This document shows, piece after piece, positions 58,730-64,000 of a stretch of DNA of 64,000 nt. A model generated the notes under the pieces. The model worked only from the letters and a program-made list of their open reading frames with translations, was not told the DNA's origin and did not search any database. The position numbers and the translations under genes are program-made. Positions within the stretch are counted from its first letter, which is position 1. Each line of letters starts with the position of its first letter. The DNA lies in NCBI GenBank assembly GCA_005784505.1, contig VCAZ01000070.1, forward strand, positions 2,169,501 to 2,233,500, read 5' to 3'. This stretch comes from Bagarius yarrelli (lineage: Eukaryota > Chordata > Actinopteri > Siluriformes > Sisoridae).

Positions 58730-61439
58730 GTAGTCTGTCTGTCTCTCTCTCTCACACACGCACACAAACAATCCCTGTGTTCTCTATCTGTGCCCTCCCT
58801 TCTACTCTCTGTCTGTCTCTCTCTCTCCCTCTCTCTTACTCTCTGTATGTCTGCCTCTCTCTCTTACTCTCTCTATTTCTCTCTCTCCCTATCTCTCTTT
58901 CTCTCCATCTCTCTTACTCACTGTCTGTCTCTCACACTCACACACACACACACAGACAGAATCGCTGTGTTCTTTATCTCTATTTAATGTTTCTGTCTTT
59001 GTCTTTCGTGCTTTTTGCTCTTTATCTCATAGTTCTCTCTCTCTCTTCTGCCCTGTATATCTATGTGAAGTTCTATCGCCCGCTCGCTTTCTCTTTTCTG
59101 CTCTGTATTGCTACTCAGCCCCCCCCCCTTTTTTTTCTCTGCCGCTTTGGATAAGGACGTCTGTCAAATGCTGTAAATGTAGAAAATAAGGAAATAGCAG
59201 AAGGAAAAAATCTTATTCATTTATTGTAAATGTGTGTGTGTGTATGTGCACATCGCTTGTGGTGAGGGCATGAGGGAATCCCAGGGCGCATAATGTGTGC
59301 AACAGGACCATTTAGCACACACTGTTTAAAGAGGGACGTACGGGGCCTGCTGGTGAAAAAGTGTATCTCTGCAAGAGAGAAAGCAACATAAGGGAAATAG
59401 AAAAAAGCCCCAGCCGCGTTCGTTAGCGTTCTGACAGCTGCATCTAAGCACAAGAGAACGAACATGCACCCTGAGGATACGCTAAGTAGCTAAAACGCAT
59501 GCAGGTGGGTGTGTATCTGTCATCTGTTCAATGACTGTGTGTGTGTGTGTGTGTGTGTGTGTTGCAGAGGAGGACATGGAGAACTTTGAAATGGCTGCTC
59601 TTCCTTTGGACACGCAACGTAATATTGAAGCCGACAGCTTCTGGTGTATGAGCAAGCTGCTGGATGGCATTCAGGTTGTGTGAATGCTATTTAACAGTTT
59701 TTGACCTTTTTGCGTGACTTTGGTAGACTTCTGTTCTTCTGCACTGTAACTCTCTGATCCTCTAATGTCTGACCAGCTGCATCCCCATGGCTAAAAACCC
59801 CACAGTAACACACTCAGTCTTAGACTCCCGCCTGCACTAACGTCTCGTTTACTTCAGAACAGCATTCTTACTGCTTTTTTTTTTTGATCTAGTATTGATT
59901 ATATACAAACAAAAACTGACCGATTAAATATCTGGTTATTAAAGGATGTGTAGTAAAATTTCAGACAAACATTTATAAGCAGATTTTTGTTCATAAAGAG
60001 AGAGTCATTAAAAAAAAGTAAAGGAGAGAATAAATTAATACATAGCGCAAAAAATAGAGTCAGTAGTGAGCGAGGGAGGGAAGGTGTGAGTGAGTGATGG
60101 AGGGAGTGAGTAGTTGATGGGTGGAGTAAATAGTTGATGGAGAGAAAGAAAAGTTGATGGAGGGAATAATTAGTTCATGAAGGCAGGGAATAGTTGATGG
60201 AAAGAGTGAGTAATTGGTGGAAAGAGGCAGAGAGTAGTTGATGGAGGCAGAGAGTGGTTGAGAGGGCAGAGAGTAGTAGTGGTGAGAGGCAATGTGGATG
60301 GAGGGCAGGGTAGTTTGAGGCAGAAGGGAGGGAGTAATAGGGAGAAGGGGAGGGAGCGAGAGAGTAGTTTGATGGAGGAGAGGTAGTTGATGGAGGGAGT
60401 GGGTAGTGATGGAGGGGTGGGTAGTTGATGGAGCGAGTAGTAGTTGAGTAGTTGATGGAGGGAGTGGAAGTAGTTGAAGGGGGGCGTAGTCTGATGGGAG
60501 GGAGGGAGTAGTTAAAGGGAGGGAGTAGTTAAAGGGAGGGAGTAGTTGATGGAGGGAGGGAGTAGTTAAAGGGAGGGAGTAGTTAAAGGGAGGAGGGAGT
60601 AGTTGATGGAGCGACGAGGAGTAGTTGATGGAGGGAGGGAGTAGTTAAAGGGAGTGAGTAGTTAAAGGGAGTGAGTAGTTGATGGAGGGAGTGAGTAGTT
60701 AGGAGTGGAAGGGGTGAGTGAGGGAGTGAGTATGAATGAGTAGTTGAGTAGGAGGGAGTGAGAGTAGTAGTATGGAGGGAGGAGGGGGAGTGAGTAGTTG
60801 ATAAAGGCAGAAAATAGTTGATGGAAAGGGTAAGTAGTTGATTGGAAAAGTGAGTAATTGATGGAAAGAGGGAGGCAGGAAGTCGTTAAGGGAGTCGAGT
60901 GAGTGAGTGAGGAAATTTGCAGAAAAGCGGAAGTGAGTAAGGGAAGGATTAGGTAAAGGAGAGACTGAGGCAGGGATGTATAGAGGGAAGTAGAATGTGA
61001 TGGAGTTATAAGGGTGGGATTGTGGGATATAGCATAGAAAAAAGGAAGTAGTTGAGGAATTGAGTGAGGGATAAAAGCGTGTGAAAACTGAGTGATGAAC
61101 ATACAAATTAAAGTTAGCAGGTGTATTTACTGTCCTGAAAACTGAAGAATACTGGAGGAGTGAAGGACCAATCAGAACAGGACCTGTAATGATAATTATT
61201 TAATGACTTAAAAGGTCTGGCTTATTGAAGGAACATCACATTTCCAGTAAAGAGAAACTTCAGAATTATTTGTTGGATTGTTGGAAATAAACAATATAGA
61301 AAAATGAAAATCTTAACGAGTGTCTTAGCGAGTGTCATTAATGAGCGTATTTTGATCCTACAGGATAATTACACATTTGCTCAGCCTGGAATTCAGAAAA
61401 AAGTGAAGGCTTTGGAGGAGCTCATCAGCAGGATTGACG
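30947..61439 (+). CDS. tbc1d22b: TBC1 domain family member 22B, Rab GTPase-activating protein (exons 1-10; 3' end beyond the window)
   Basis: TBC proteins stimulate GTP hydrolysis by Rab GTPases; TBC1D22A/B are Golgi-associated. Ten exons are visible: 30947-31002, 35988-36044, 36336-36694, 37739-~37923, 42777-42847, 46310-46438, 47758-47822, 51152-51266, 59568-59674 and 61364-61439 (about 406 codons of an expected ~505-525). The N-terminus MAADNKIHFWRRNAKGPG is followed by QPIYGAQYPPLDPR, STFHEFARSTNDAWDI, VRPIIPLVARISDQNASGAP, then the TBC domain from REVRPVTWRLLS. The arginine-finger motif IHID-PR lies in exon 7 and the YVQG glutamine-finger motif in exon 8. SDQNASGAPPMTVREK and IEADSFWCMSKLLDG fit TBC1D22B better than 22A, and pim1 is the neighbour as in human. 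Exons 4 and 7 carry apparent frame breaks. The last ~115-120 residues are outside. Confidence 0.92.
31587..31764 (-). mobile_element. HE1/V-SINE-like full-length copy
   Basis: 'gtcatttagacgtccttatc', 'cagagcgacttacattt', 'gagccattgggggttaaggg', 'tgctgggaatcaaaccctgg' and 'ccaacaccttaacaactaag' occur in order. This is one of the best-preserved copies. Confidence 0.85.
31773..31922. repeat. Element-C fragment followed by a SINE 3' end
   Basis: 'cagcacccctggagcaggg' and 'gttcttgcttaaggacccaa' match the element at 45.00-45.26 kb. The last ~35 bases ('gcatttattagacgctctta') are the minus-strand 3' end of the HE1/V-SINE type. Confidence 0.55.
33015..33295. repeat. ~44-bp minisatellite in tbc1d22b intron 1
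   Basis: The unit 'agttcattacctctcaaacg' + 'tactaattatcctacgataaaat' is repeated about six times. The middle copies are nearly identical. Confidence 0.85.
34378..34762. repeat. ~62-bp G/T-rich minisatellite in tbc1d22b intron 1
   Basis: The unit contains 'gactgagtggttgagtgagg', 'gtgtatgagtgagtttgact' and 'ttggtgtgtg' plus a variable G run (up to nine G). There are about six copies on the transcribed strand. The antisense TH/SL-rich open frame is an artefact. Confidence 0.85.
34808..34882. repeat. Compound (TG)n(GA)n...(TG)n microsatellite
   Basis: (TG)~13 is followed by (GA)~6 and then a second (TG)~13 at 34855-34882. Confidence 0.9.
35345..35785 (+). repeat. 39-bp minisatellite just upstream of tbc1d22b exon 2
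   Basis: The unit 'agtaaaggaggtgtggccta' + 'tgagctttatgttaatttc' is repeated about 11 times, ending 200 bases before exon 2. Because 39 is divisible by three it yields false open frames in two registers (KEVWPMSFMVISV and KGGVAYELYGNFS types). Confidence 0.9.
35988..36044 (+). CDS. tbc1d22b: tbc1d22b coding exon 2
   Basis: The acceptor is CTGTTAG and the donor CTC|GTAAGT. It encodes LQPIYGAQYPPLDPR. Phases agree with exons 1 and 3. Confidence 0.9.
36336..36694 (+). CDS. tbc1d22b: tbc1d22b coding exon 3 (N-terminal low-complexity region)
   Basis: It encodes FLKDAPKTNAVNVKSKKPS, TFHEFARSTNDAWDIDDEED and then a Ser/Pro-rich variable region ending VVKSSSDVQLNSNS. The FHEFAR-(S/N)T-DAWDI block is the family's conserved N-terminal motif. 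The acceptor is AAAAG and the donor CAG|GTATTC, phase 1. Confidence 0.92.
36793..36921 (-). mobile_element. HE1/V-SINE-like copy in intron 3
   Basis: 'gcatttattaaagttttctt', 'gcagttaagggttaaggtcc' and 'agcttggtggtgctgggaat' are present. The conserved core is partly deleted. Confidence 0.65.
37739..37923 (+). CDS. tbc1d22b: tbc1d22b coding exon 4, frame lost at its 3' end
   Basis: The acceptor is TGTCCAG. It encodes STLQKQHPPSIPVRPIIPLV, ARISDQNASGAPPMTVREKT and RL. The family continues with (E/D)KF-QLLSS-NTDL, but here the frame gives YFLVQLLVLSSSLPI and a TGA at 37915-37917. The best donor is A|GTACGT at 37924. The length does not fit the phase of exon 5 by one base. Base errors or a diverged exon end are both possible. 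Confidence 0.8.
38551..38633 (+). mobile_element. HE1/V-SINE-like head fragment
   Basis: 'gaaagtggtggctcagtgtt', 'agggtgttggactgatac', 'tttaattcccagcaccacca' are followed by a (CTGT)n run where the rest of the SINE should be. Confidence 0.7.
40793..40942 (-). mobile_element. HE1/V-SINE-like copy
   Basis: 'acatttaccggcatttgtca', 'gacgcctttttt', 'cttgctcagggcccagcatt' and 'tgggaattcaactttggatc' mark a diverged minus-strand copy. Confidence 0.7.
41411..41730. repeat. Interspersed element C, longer copy
   Basis: 'gattcaactttattgtcatt', 'gtgcaaggtacatgtacaga' and 'gccaatgaaatgcagtta' match the copy at 45.0 kb closely. The downstream part, with 'gtgcaataagtggctattta' and 'aagtgcaataa'-like spacing, is specific to this copy. 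It looks like the end of a non-LTR element common in fish, but the class was not determined. Confidence 0.5.
42360..42690. promoter_or_regulatory. Possible conserved noncoding element in intron 4
   Basis: A repeat-free, balanced-composition stretch lies just 5' of exon 5. It has several AT-rich homeodomain-type cores (GGTAATTATT, CCTAATTG, TTTTAATTACG) and a TGACATAAAACATGGATTGA segment. This is inference from composition and motifs only. Confidence 0.2.
42777..42847 (+). CDS. tbc1d22b: tbc1d22b coding exon 5 (start of TBC domain)
   Basis: The acceptor is TTGGACAG and the donor TCA|GTGAGT. It encodes DLKKHSWSVIPREVRPVTWR and LLS, the R-x-x-x-W-(K/R)-L-L motif that opens TBC domains (helix 1). 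Confidence 0.92.
42850..43215 (+). mobile_element. Degenerate Tc1/mariner-like relic, best copy
   Basis: 'ggacaaacttttgtgtacag' begins just inside intron 5. QHDNTPVHK follows at about 42991-43017, then PELHEDRL, and 'ctttgggatgaac' (WDE-type). The frame is broken. The relic lies directly against the exon 5 donor. Confidence 0.55.
43738..43820. repeat. Dispersed repeat, copy 1 of 2
   Basis: 'cagaaggcgaggagacttgg', 'aagtatgttgcaagaat' and 'ctttttattgaagatttaga' + 'acacactgcagca' recur at 46782-46875 in the same direction. These may be pieces of a terminal repeat. No coding match was seen between the copies. Confidence 0.6.
45001..45256. repeat. Interspersed element C
   Basis: 'gtcattgtgtaaggtacgtg' + 'tacagagccaatgaaatgca' and 'cagcgcccctggagcaggaa', 'gggttaagggtcttgctcaa', 'ggacccaacagtgg' occur in order. 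The copy ends with SINE-like 'cagcaccttaaccatttgag'. Related pieces are at 31.8 and 41.4 kb. Confidence 0.6.
45557..45965. repeat. Fish interspersed repeat of the 'cctttatttctgtagcgctt' type
   Basis: The opening 'caagtcacctttatttctgt' + 'agcgcttttaacaat', then 'ttgtttcaaagcagttttac', 'aagccagaggcgacggcggc' + 'aaggaacc' and 'cttgggagaaaccaggctca' follow the order of an abundant teleost repeat that I believe is a LINE 3' region. The class is not proven from this sequence. Confidence 0.6.
46310..46438 (+). CDS. tbc1d22b: tbc1d22b coding exon 6
   Basis: The acceptor is AATAAG and the donor CAG|GTAAAG, 43 codons in frame. It encodes GYLPANMERRDLVLQRKREE, YFGFIEQYYHSRTDEHHKDT and YRQ, very close to human TBC1D22B. 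Confidence 0.95.
46672..46780 (-). mobile_element. HE1/V-SINE-like fragment
   Basis: 'acatttaaatttctggcatt', 'gagtgacttgcgtttctcat' and 'cagctgagcagtttagtgtt' are a diverged minus-strand 3' half. Confidence 0.55.
46782..46875. repeat. Dispersed repeat, copy 2 of 2
   Basis: See the copy at 43738-43820; ~75 bases are nearly identical. Confidence 0.6.
47712..47746 (+). repeat. (TG)n tract abutting the exon 7 acceptor
   Basis: An almost pure TG run ends 11 bases before the splice acceptor and takes the place of most of the polypyrimidine tract. Confidence 0.9.
47758..47822 (+). CDS. tbc1d22b: tbc1d22b coding exon 7 (arginine finger), one base missing
   Basis: The acceptor is TTTTCCAG and the donor GAG|GTGAGT. 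It reads IHID, then after a one-base slip PRTNPLIPLFQQPLVQE. The TBC catalytic motif I-x-x-D-x-x-R (arginine finger) lies exactly across the slip. The exon is 65 bases where 66 are needed. A single T is missing between 47770 and 47771 relative to the expected isoleucine codon. Confidence 0.9.
47823..51151. other. tbc1d22b intron 7
   Basis: A 3.33 kb AT-rich intron. A DANA-type SINE lies at 50.48-50.69 kb and a short (TG)n abuts its 3' end. The rest shows poly(T) runs and nothing recognisable. Confidence 0.75.
50482..50686 (-). mobile_element. DANA/Mermaid-type SINE copy
   Basis: 'cttctatacccgctgattcc', 'gggatctgctggagtctatc', 'ccagccgtctctgaaagggt', 'cggacaggtcatcagtccat' and 'aaatcaccaattaaccc' are well preserved. 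The 5' head is absent. Confidence 0.8.
51152..51266 (+). CDS. tbc1d22b: tbc1d22b coding exon 8 (glutamine finger)
   Basis: It encodes VFERILFIWAIRHPASGYVQ, GINDLVTPFFVVFLSEFV. The Y-x-Q motif (YVQ) supplies the catalytic glutamine of TBC domains. The acceptor is TGTGTGGTAG, with no real pyrimidine tract, and the donor is G|GTAAGT, phase 1. Confidence 0.95.
51288..51315 (+). repeat. (TG)n microsatellite just after the exon 8 donor
   Basis: A TG run starts 21 bases downstream of the exon 8 donor. Another (TG)n with a (GA)n end lies at 51584-51632. Confidence 0.9.
51785..51900 (+). mobile_element. HE1/V-SINE-like copy, 3' end missing
   Basis: 'gaaatgctaaatggagatgg', 'gattcccagcacatccaagc', 'tgggcccctgagcaaggccc' and 'ctgctcagttggata' are present. 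Confidence 0.7.
51901..53714. other. tbc1d22b intron 8, part without recognised features
   Basis: About 52.20-52.49 kb is repeat-free with CTAATTGCTAGACTAATTAT-type homeodomain cores and could be a regulatory element. A pure T run (~30) lies at about 53187-53212. No exon is seen. Confidence 0.5.
53715..54665. repeat. ~950-bp T-rich strand-asymmetric tract (TTTC/TTTG type)
   Basis: The + strand is almost entirely T with interspersed C and G ('ctttctttctttt', 'ttcttttttttt') and nearly devoid of A. This produces a false 348-codon open frame (Phe/Leu/Ser/Cys-rich) and several overlapping ones. A related tract lies at 55.69-55.95 kb. Confidence 0.85.
55398..55530 (+). mobile_element. HE1/V-SINE-like copy, 3' end missing
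   Basis: 'gaaagtggtagaagcggtta', 'tttgattcccagcaccacca', 'ggcccctggcaaggcccc' and 'agttgctctgtata' are recognisable. Confidence 0.7.
55690..55955. repeat. Second T-rich strand-asymmetric tract
   Basis: TTTC/TTTG-type sequence like that at 53.7-54.7 kb; the + strand is again depleted of A. Confidence 0.8.
56515..56930. repeat. (CT)n / (CTGT)n simple-sequence block
   Basis: Runs of CT up to ~17 units alternate with 'ctgtctgtctct' and 'ttttactgtctgtc' phrases over 400 bases. Confidence 0.9.
56985..57150 (-). mobile_element. Tc1/mariner-like relic with SINE fragment
   Basis: On the minus strand FQHDNTSVHKAPELHNDRL is readable, the same relic motif as at 42.99 kb. From about 57111 'cagacactcttatccagaga' is a minus-strand HE1/V-SINE 3' piece. 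Confidence 0.5.
57800..57862 (-). mobile_element. HE1/V-SINE-like remnant
   Basis: 'gcaacttggtggtctttgac' and 'aatttaaccaatcggctacc' + 'actgctg' resemble the minus-strand head. Confidence 0.35.
57943..57982. repeat. (TG)n microsatellite
   Basis: About 19 TG units with a 'gcgcgtgtgc' end. A similar (TG)~17 run lies at 58133-58168. Confidence 0.9.
58561..59184 (+). mobile_element. HE1/V-SINE-like copy split by (CT)n expansion
   Basis: A well-preserved head ('ggtgcggtggttaagctgtt', 'gacccgggttcgattcg', 'ccctgagcaaggct', 58561-58660) breaks into (CT)n and related pyrimidine repeats (58661-59125). The matching 3' end ('gccgctttggataaggacgt', 'ctgtcaaatgctgtaaatgt', 59141-59184) resumes in the same orientation. 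Confidence 0.7.
59537..59562 (+). repeat. (TG)n tract abutting the exon 9 acceptor
   Basis: The TG run ends five bases before exon 9. 'ttgcag' completes the acceptor. Confidence 0.9.
59568..59674 (+). CDS. tbc1d22b: tbc1d22b coding exon 9
   Basis: It encodes EDMENFEMAALPLDTQRN and IEADSFWCMSKLLDGIQ. The second block is strongly conserved and D-S-F matches TBC1D22B (22A has D-T-Y). The donor CAG|GTTGTG is weak. In frame with exons 8 and 10. Confidence 0.95.
60063..60930. repeat. ~20-bp purine-rich minisatellite in intron 9
   Basis: Variants of 'gatggagggagtgagtagtt' and 'aaagggagggagtagtt' recur for about 870 bases. The + strand is almost all A/G/T with very little C. The array gives false Ser/Pro/Thr-rich open frames on the minus strand. 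Confidence 0.9.
61364..61439 (+). CDS. tbc1d22b: tbc1d22b coding exon 10
   Basis: The acceptor is CCTACAG and the donor GACG|GTGAGG. It encodes DNYTFAQPGIQKKVKALEEL and ISRID, nearly identical to human TBC1D22B. It ends in phase 1 and the next exon is not in the window. Confidence 0.95.
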
Positions 61440-61609
61440 GTGAGGCCGCCAGCCATCTTTCTAACGCGTTTACTAGAACACTGCTAATGTGGCTAATAAT
61501 GGAGATATAAGCTCAAAGCCCAAAATCTAAGTGAGATTAAAATTTTAGAAACTTTCTGCTAATTACTCACTGGTGATTGATGTAATTTTGCATTTATAGA
61601 GAAACACTT

Positions 61610-62400
61610 CTGTACCTAAAAGACATTAGAACTAGCATAAAAATTGATGCTAGCAAAGGAAGAGCGATAAGAAAGAAAATAGAATTAGCACAAATTAGCA
61701 TGATGGAACTAGCAATCCAGAAAGTAGGGATCGACTGATATTGATTTGCTATTAAAATCGAAACTAATATTGCTTATTTTTATGTTTATGTGGGCGATGA
61801 CCAATATGGAGGACATATGTCTGTAAAAGCACAATAATTAATGCTAATTGTTACTTTACCATTAGCCTCTGTAGTTGACGGCAATGCTGTCTAATACTAG
61901 TACTAGTATAATAGCTTAAAAATCAGGAAAAATATCGCTAAAAACGATTATCGGTCGATCGCCAGCTAAAAGTATTACAATTAGCAAAAAAATGAGACTA
62001 TAGAAAAACTAAGAGACAAAAATGACTCGTAGAAGCTGTTCAAGATAAATAATGGCGTCTAGCCTAAAAGTAAGATGAGCAAAAAGTAAAAAAAAAAAAA
62101 AAGTTGAGACTAGTTAAAATAAAAGTAGCAGTAAAAGGGTTTTGAGCATAAACAGGAGACTTACAAAGAGAGATAAAACTAGCATAAACGCACGACTAGG
62201 AAAAAAAGGGTTTGTGATTTTAGCAAAGATGTTATTAAATGGGATAAAAAAGAGTTTAGTGAATAGAAAGTGAGGTTAAAACTGAGTGCTAAAATCAGAA
62301 AAACTAGCGAAATAAAACTAGCGGAGGAAATTTTAGCTCAAATGTAGCTCATTGTCACCATGTTATAGATAGTAGAATAGCGCTATAGCGCACAGATAAG
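61610..62400. repeat. Degenerate 'actagcaaaa'-rich sequence in intron 10
   Basis: 'ctagca', 'ttagca' and 'actagc' followed by A runs recur irregularly for ~800 bases, interrupted by a 'gggatcgactgatattgatt'-type segment (61.73-61.97 kb) that resembles a known dispersed fish repeat. No coding content. Confidence 0.4.
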
Positions 62401-62944
62401 CAAAGCAGTGGCTGTTATAGCTAATGTATGAGCAGGTTTTTATTCTTTCTATTTTAAGCTCTTTTATAAATCACGCAGGTTTTCCAAAAACGCGATGACA
62501 TTTAAAAAACCATTTACTTAAAATTGCTTTAATGTGGCAAACATTAGTGACTTACACATGCTGCTATTTTTTTTCTAATTTCACTAGGAAAGTTTTAAAA
62601 GTGCATAAACCCTTTTAAAAAAATCATCGATTCTGCAGCAATTAAATGATCCTTACGAACAATTACCAACTATTATCTCCCTTTTTTTTTTTTTTTCACC
62701 TCACAAATCTCTCTATTCCTGTAGCATGCTGCTAATCTAGCACAAACGCTAACCTAAGGTCAGCTCCTGTCTTTTATATCTTTATAACTTTTTAAAGGCT
62801 CATTATCACATTTAAAACTTCGACAAAGGAAATGAAAGTCAACAGACCATGACTGAAGCGATTATCATCGTGTCTTCAGACTGCACTTTCAGCAGAGAGA
62901 TCCTGTGAGGCAGGGATTTGGTCCTGCTAGGCTGAGAGTTTTGT

Positions 62945-63132
62945 TTAGCAGTGTGGGAAATGATGCTGATTAGAAGATCTTGGGTTTAGTTTTCCAAGTC
63001 CATCAGAATGCCACTACTGAGCCCCTGAGCAAGGCCCACAACTGAACCCATAACTACTCATTTGGATAGAAAGAAAATTAGATAAATGTAACATGGAACA
63101 TTGAAACATCTGCCAAATGCTGGAAATGTACA
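62945..63132 (+). mobile_element. HE1/V-SINE-like copy
   Basis: 'gattagaagatcttgggttt', 'gcccctgagcaaggcccaca', 'actactcatttggata' and 'catctgccaaatgctggaaa' occur in order. The head is diverged. Confidence 0.7.
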
Positions 63133-63189
63133 TTTAGCATACGTAAGACTAAAACTTGCATGAACAGCAGCAAGTCGGTTTATACTTTG

Positions 63190-63870
63190 TAGTTTTTTGG
63201 CCACGATTTGTTCATCTGAGACAAATTTTGAAATCCTAACAGATGATTGTCTTTGATGGGTAGTTTAACATGTTCACAGACAGACGATTACTAGCTGCTG
63301 CGATTAGTTTTTCCCTATAAAGAAAATTCTGTCAGTGTGTAAGCAGATTTCAGACGCTTTCCTGCAGTTGTGAATTCTCCTACGACTACCATCAAACCGA
63401 GAACCAATAGGAGCACCGAACCCGGTGATGCATTTGGAACAACAACTTTAAACACCAACCATGTTGTCCACGATTTGTTTTGTCCGAGACAGAAGTTTCC
63501 TATAATCCTACGCTAAAAATCTGTTGTCTTTGATGGCTACTTTAACATGTTCCCCGAGTTTTTTACCTCTGAAGAAATTCTGTCAGTGCGTAAGCAGTTT
63601 TTGGACACTTACCTGCAGTTTAACTTCCCCTACGACGACCGTCAAACTAAGAACCAATAGGATCGCCGATTTCGATGACGCAATTAGTGCGACAACTTCA
63701 GACTAATTTAGAAACTAGTCCAGTGGACAAAGCAGCAAGAAACTAAACTTACTGAATTCTAAAGGGGAAATAAGTGTTTGTATGACATGCCATTGATGCT
63801 GCTTGTTTGCTTTATTTAGAGAAATGCATGCAGGTTACTGAACGAATCAATGACGTAAAACGCTAAGTAT
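63190..63870 (+). repeat. Tandem dimer of the interspersed element also found at 23.4 kb
   Basis: Unit 1 (about 63195-63462) and unit 2 (about 63463-63815) share 'acgatttgtt-gtc-gagaca', 'tttgatggctactttaacat', 'gaaattctgtcagtgcgtaa', 'cctgcagtt', 'tcctacgac-accgtcaaac' and 'gaaccaataggatcg'. After unit 2 the sequence continues into 'gcaggttactgaacga...atgacgtaaaac', matching the sub-repeat region of the 23.4 kb copy. No open frame of note. Confidence 0.65.
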
Positions 63871-64000
63871 TTTTGTGTGCAGCTGTATTTAATGCATCTT
63901 GACTGTGTTGATGTATTTGAATCCTTTTGTCATTATGACAACTGAGATCCTACAGTGTGACATGGGGATCATGTTCGTACAGTGTGACAAGCAATAATCG

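Noticed and set aside
60662..61106. 146- and 135-codon minus-strand frames
   Set aside because: They are antisense translations of the purine-rich minisatellite, in two overlapping frames.
6785..61439. Assignment as pim3 and tbc1d22a (the human 22q13 pair)
   Set aside because: Kinase motifs ([29 protein letters not shown]) and TBC motifs (SDQNASGAPPMTVREK, IEADSFWCMSK, FIEQYY) fit PIM1 and TBC1D22B better, and that pair is linked in human 6p21.2.
61440..64000. Search for the remaining tbc1d22b exons
   Set aside because: No sequence matching the expected E-Q-V-H or FAFRWMNNLL segments was found. The gene continues beyond the window.

Overview
The window looks like nuclear DNA of a bony fish (teleost). 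It has compact coding exons separated by AT-rich introns, vertebrate splice sites, many (TG)n/(CA)n microsatellites, and two abundant tRNA-derived SINE types. One resembles HE1/V-SINE elements (core 'CTGGATAAGGGCGTCTGCC'). The other resembles DANA/Mermaid elements (GAATG/ATTC tails). Non-LTR retrotransposon pieces and Tc1/mariner-like relics are also present. I cannot name the species; an otophysan such as a catfish is plausible but not shown.

Two genuine protein-coding genes were found, both on the + strand. The first (about 6.4-10.05 kb) is a PIM-family Ser/Thr kinase in six exons, assigned to pim1. It has a TATA and CCAAT promoter and a long AU-rich 3' UTR. The second starts at 30.9 kb and runs off the right edge. 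It is the Rab-GAP tbc1d22b, of which exons 1-10 (to 61,439) are visible; the last ~115-120 residues of the TBC domain lie outside. PIM1 and TBC1D22B are also close neighbours on human chromosome 6p21.2, so this is conserved synteny. It supports pim1/tbc1d22b over the paralogous pair PIM3/TBC1D22A.

Layout: 1-6.2 kb is intergenic with SINEs and a transposon relic. 6.2-10.05 kb is pim1. 10.05-30.6 kb is a ~20 kb intergenic desert with SINEs, three pieces of one LINE family, several tandem arrays and a long hairpin. 30.6-64 kb is tbc1d22b with repeat-filled introns.

Both genes show apparent single-base losses that break the frame while the surrounding codons remain conserved: several in pim1 exons 3, 4 and 6, and one in tbc1d22b exon 7 next to the catalytic arginine finger. 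The most economical reading is residual indel error in a long-read assembly rather than pseudogenes.

The most unusual observation is a ~0.9 kb minisatellite at 28.4-29.26 kb. Its 36-bp unit is a 12-codon piece of a LINE reverse-transcriptase ORF (TVVRPAMMYGLE), apparently amplified between two short direct repeats. A second, oppositely oriented LINE fragment at 19.2-19.9 kb carries a shorter version of the same expansion. Also notable are three successive tbc1d22b acceptor sites in which a (TG)n microsatellite lies directly against the 3' splice site, and a near-perfect 87-nt hairpin at 12.7 kb.
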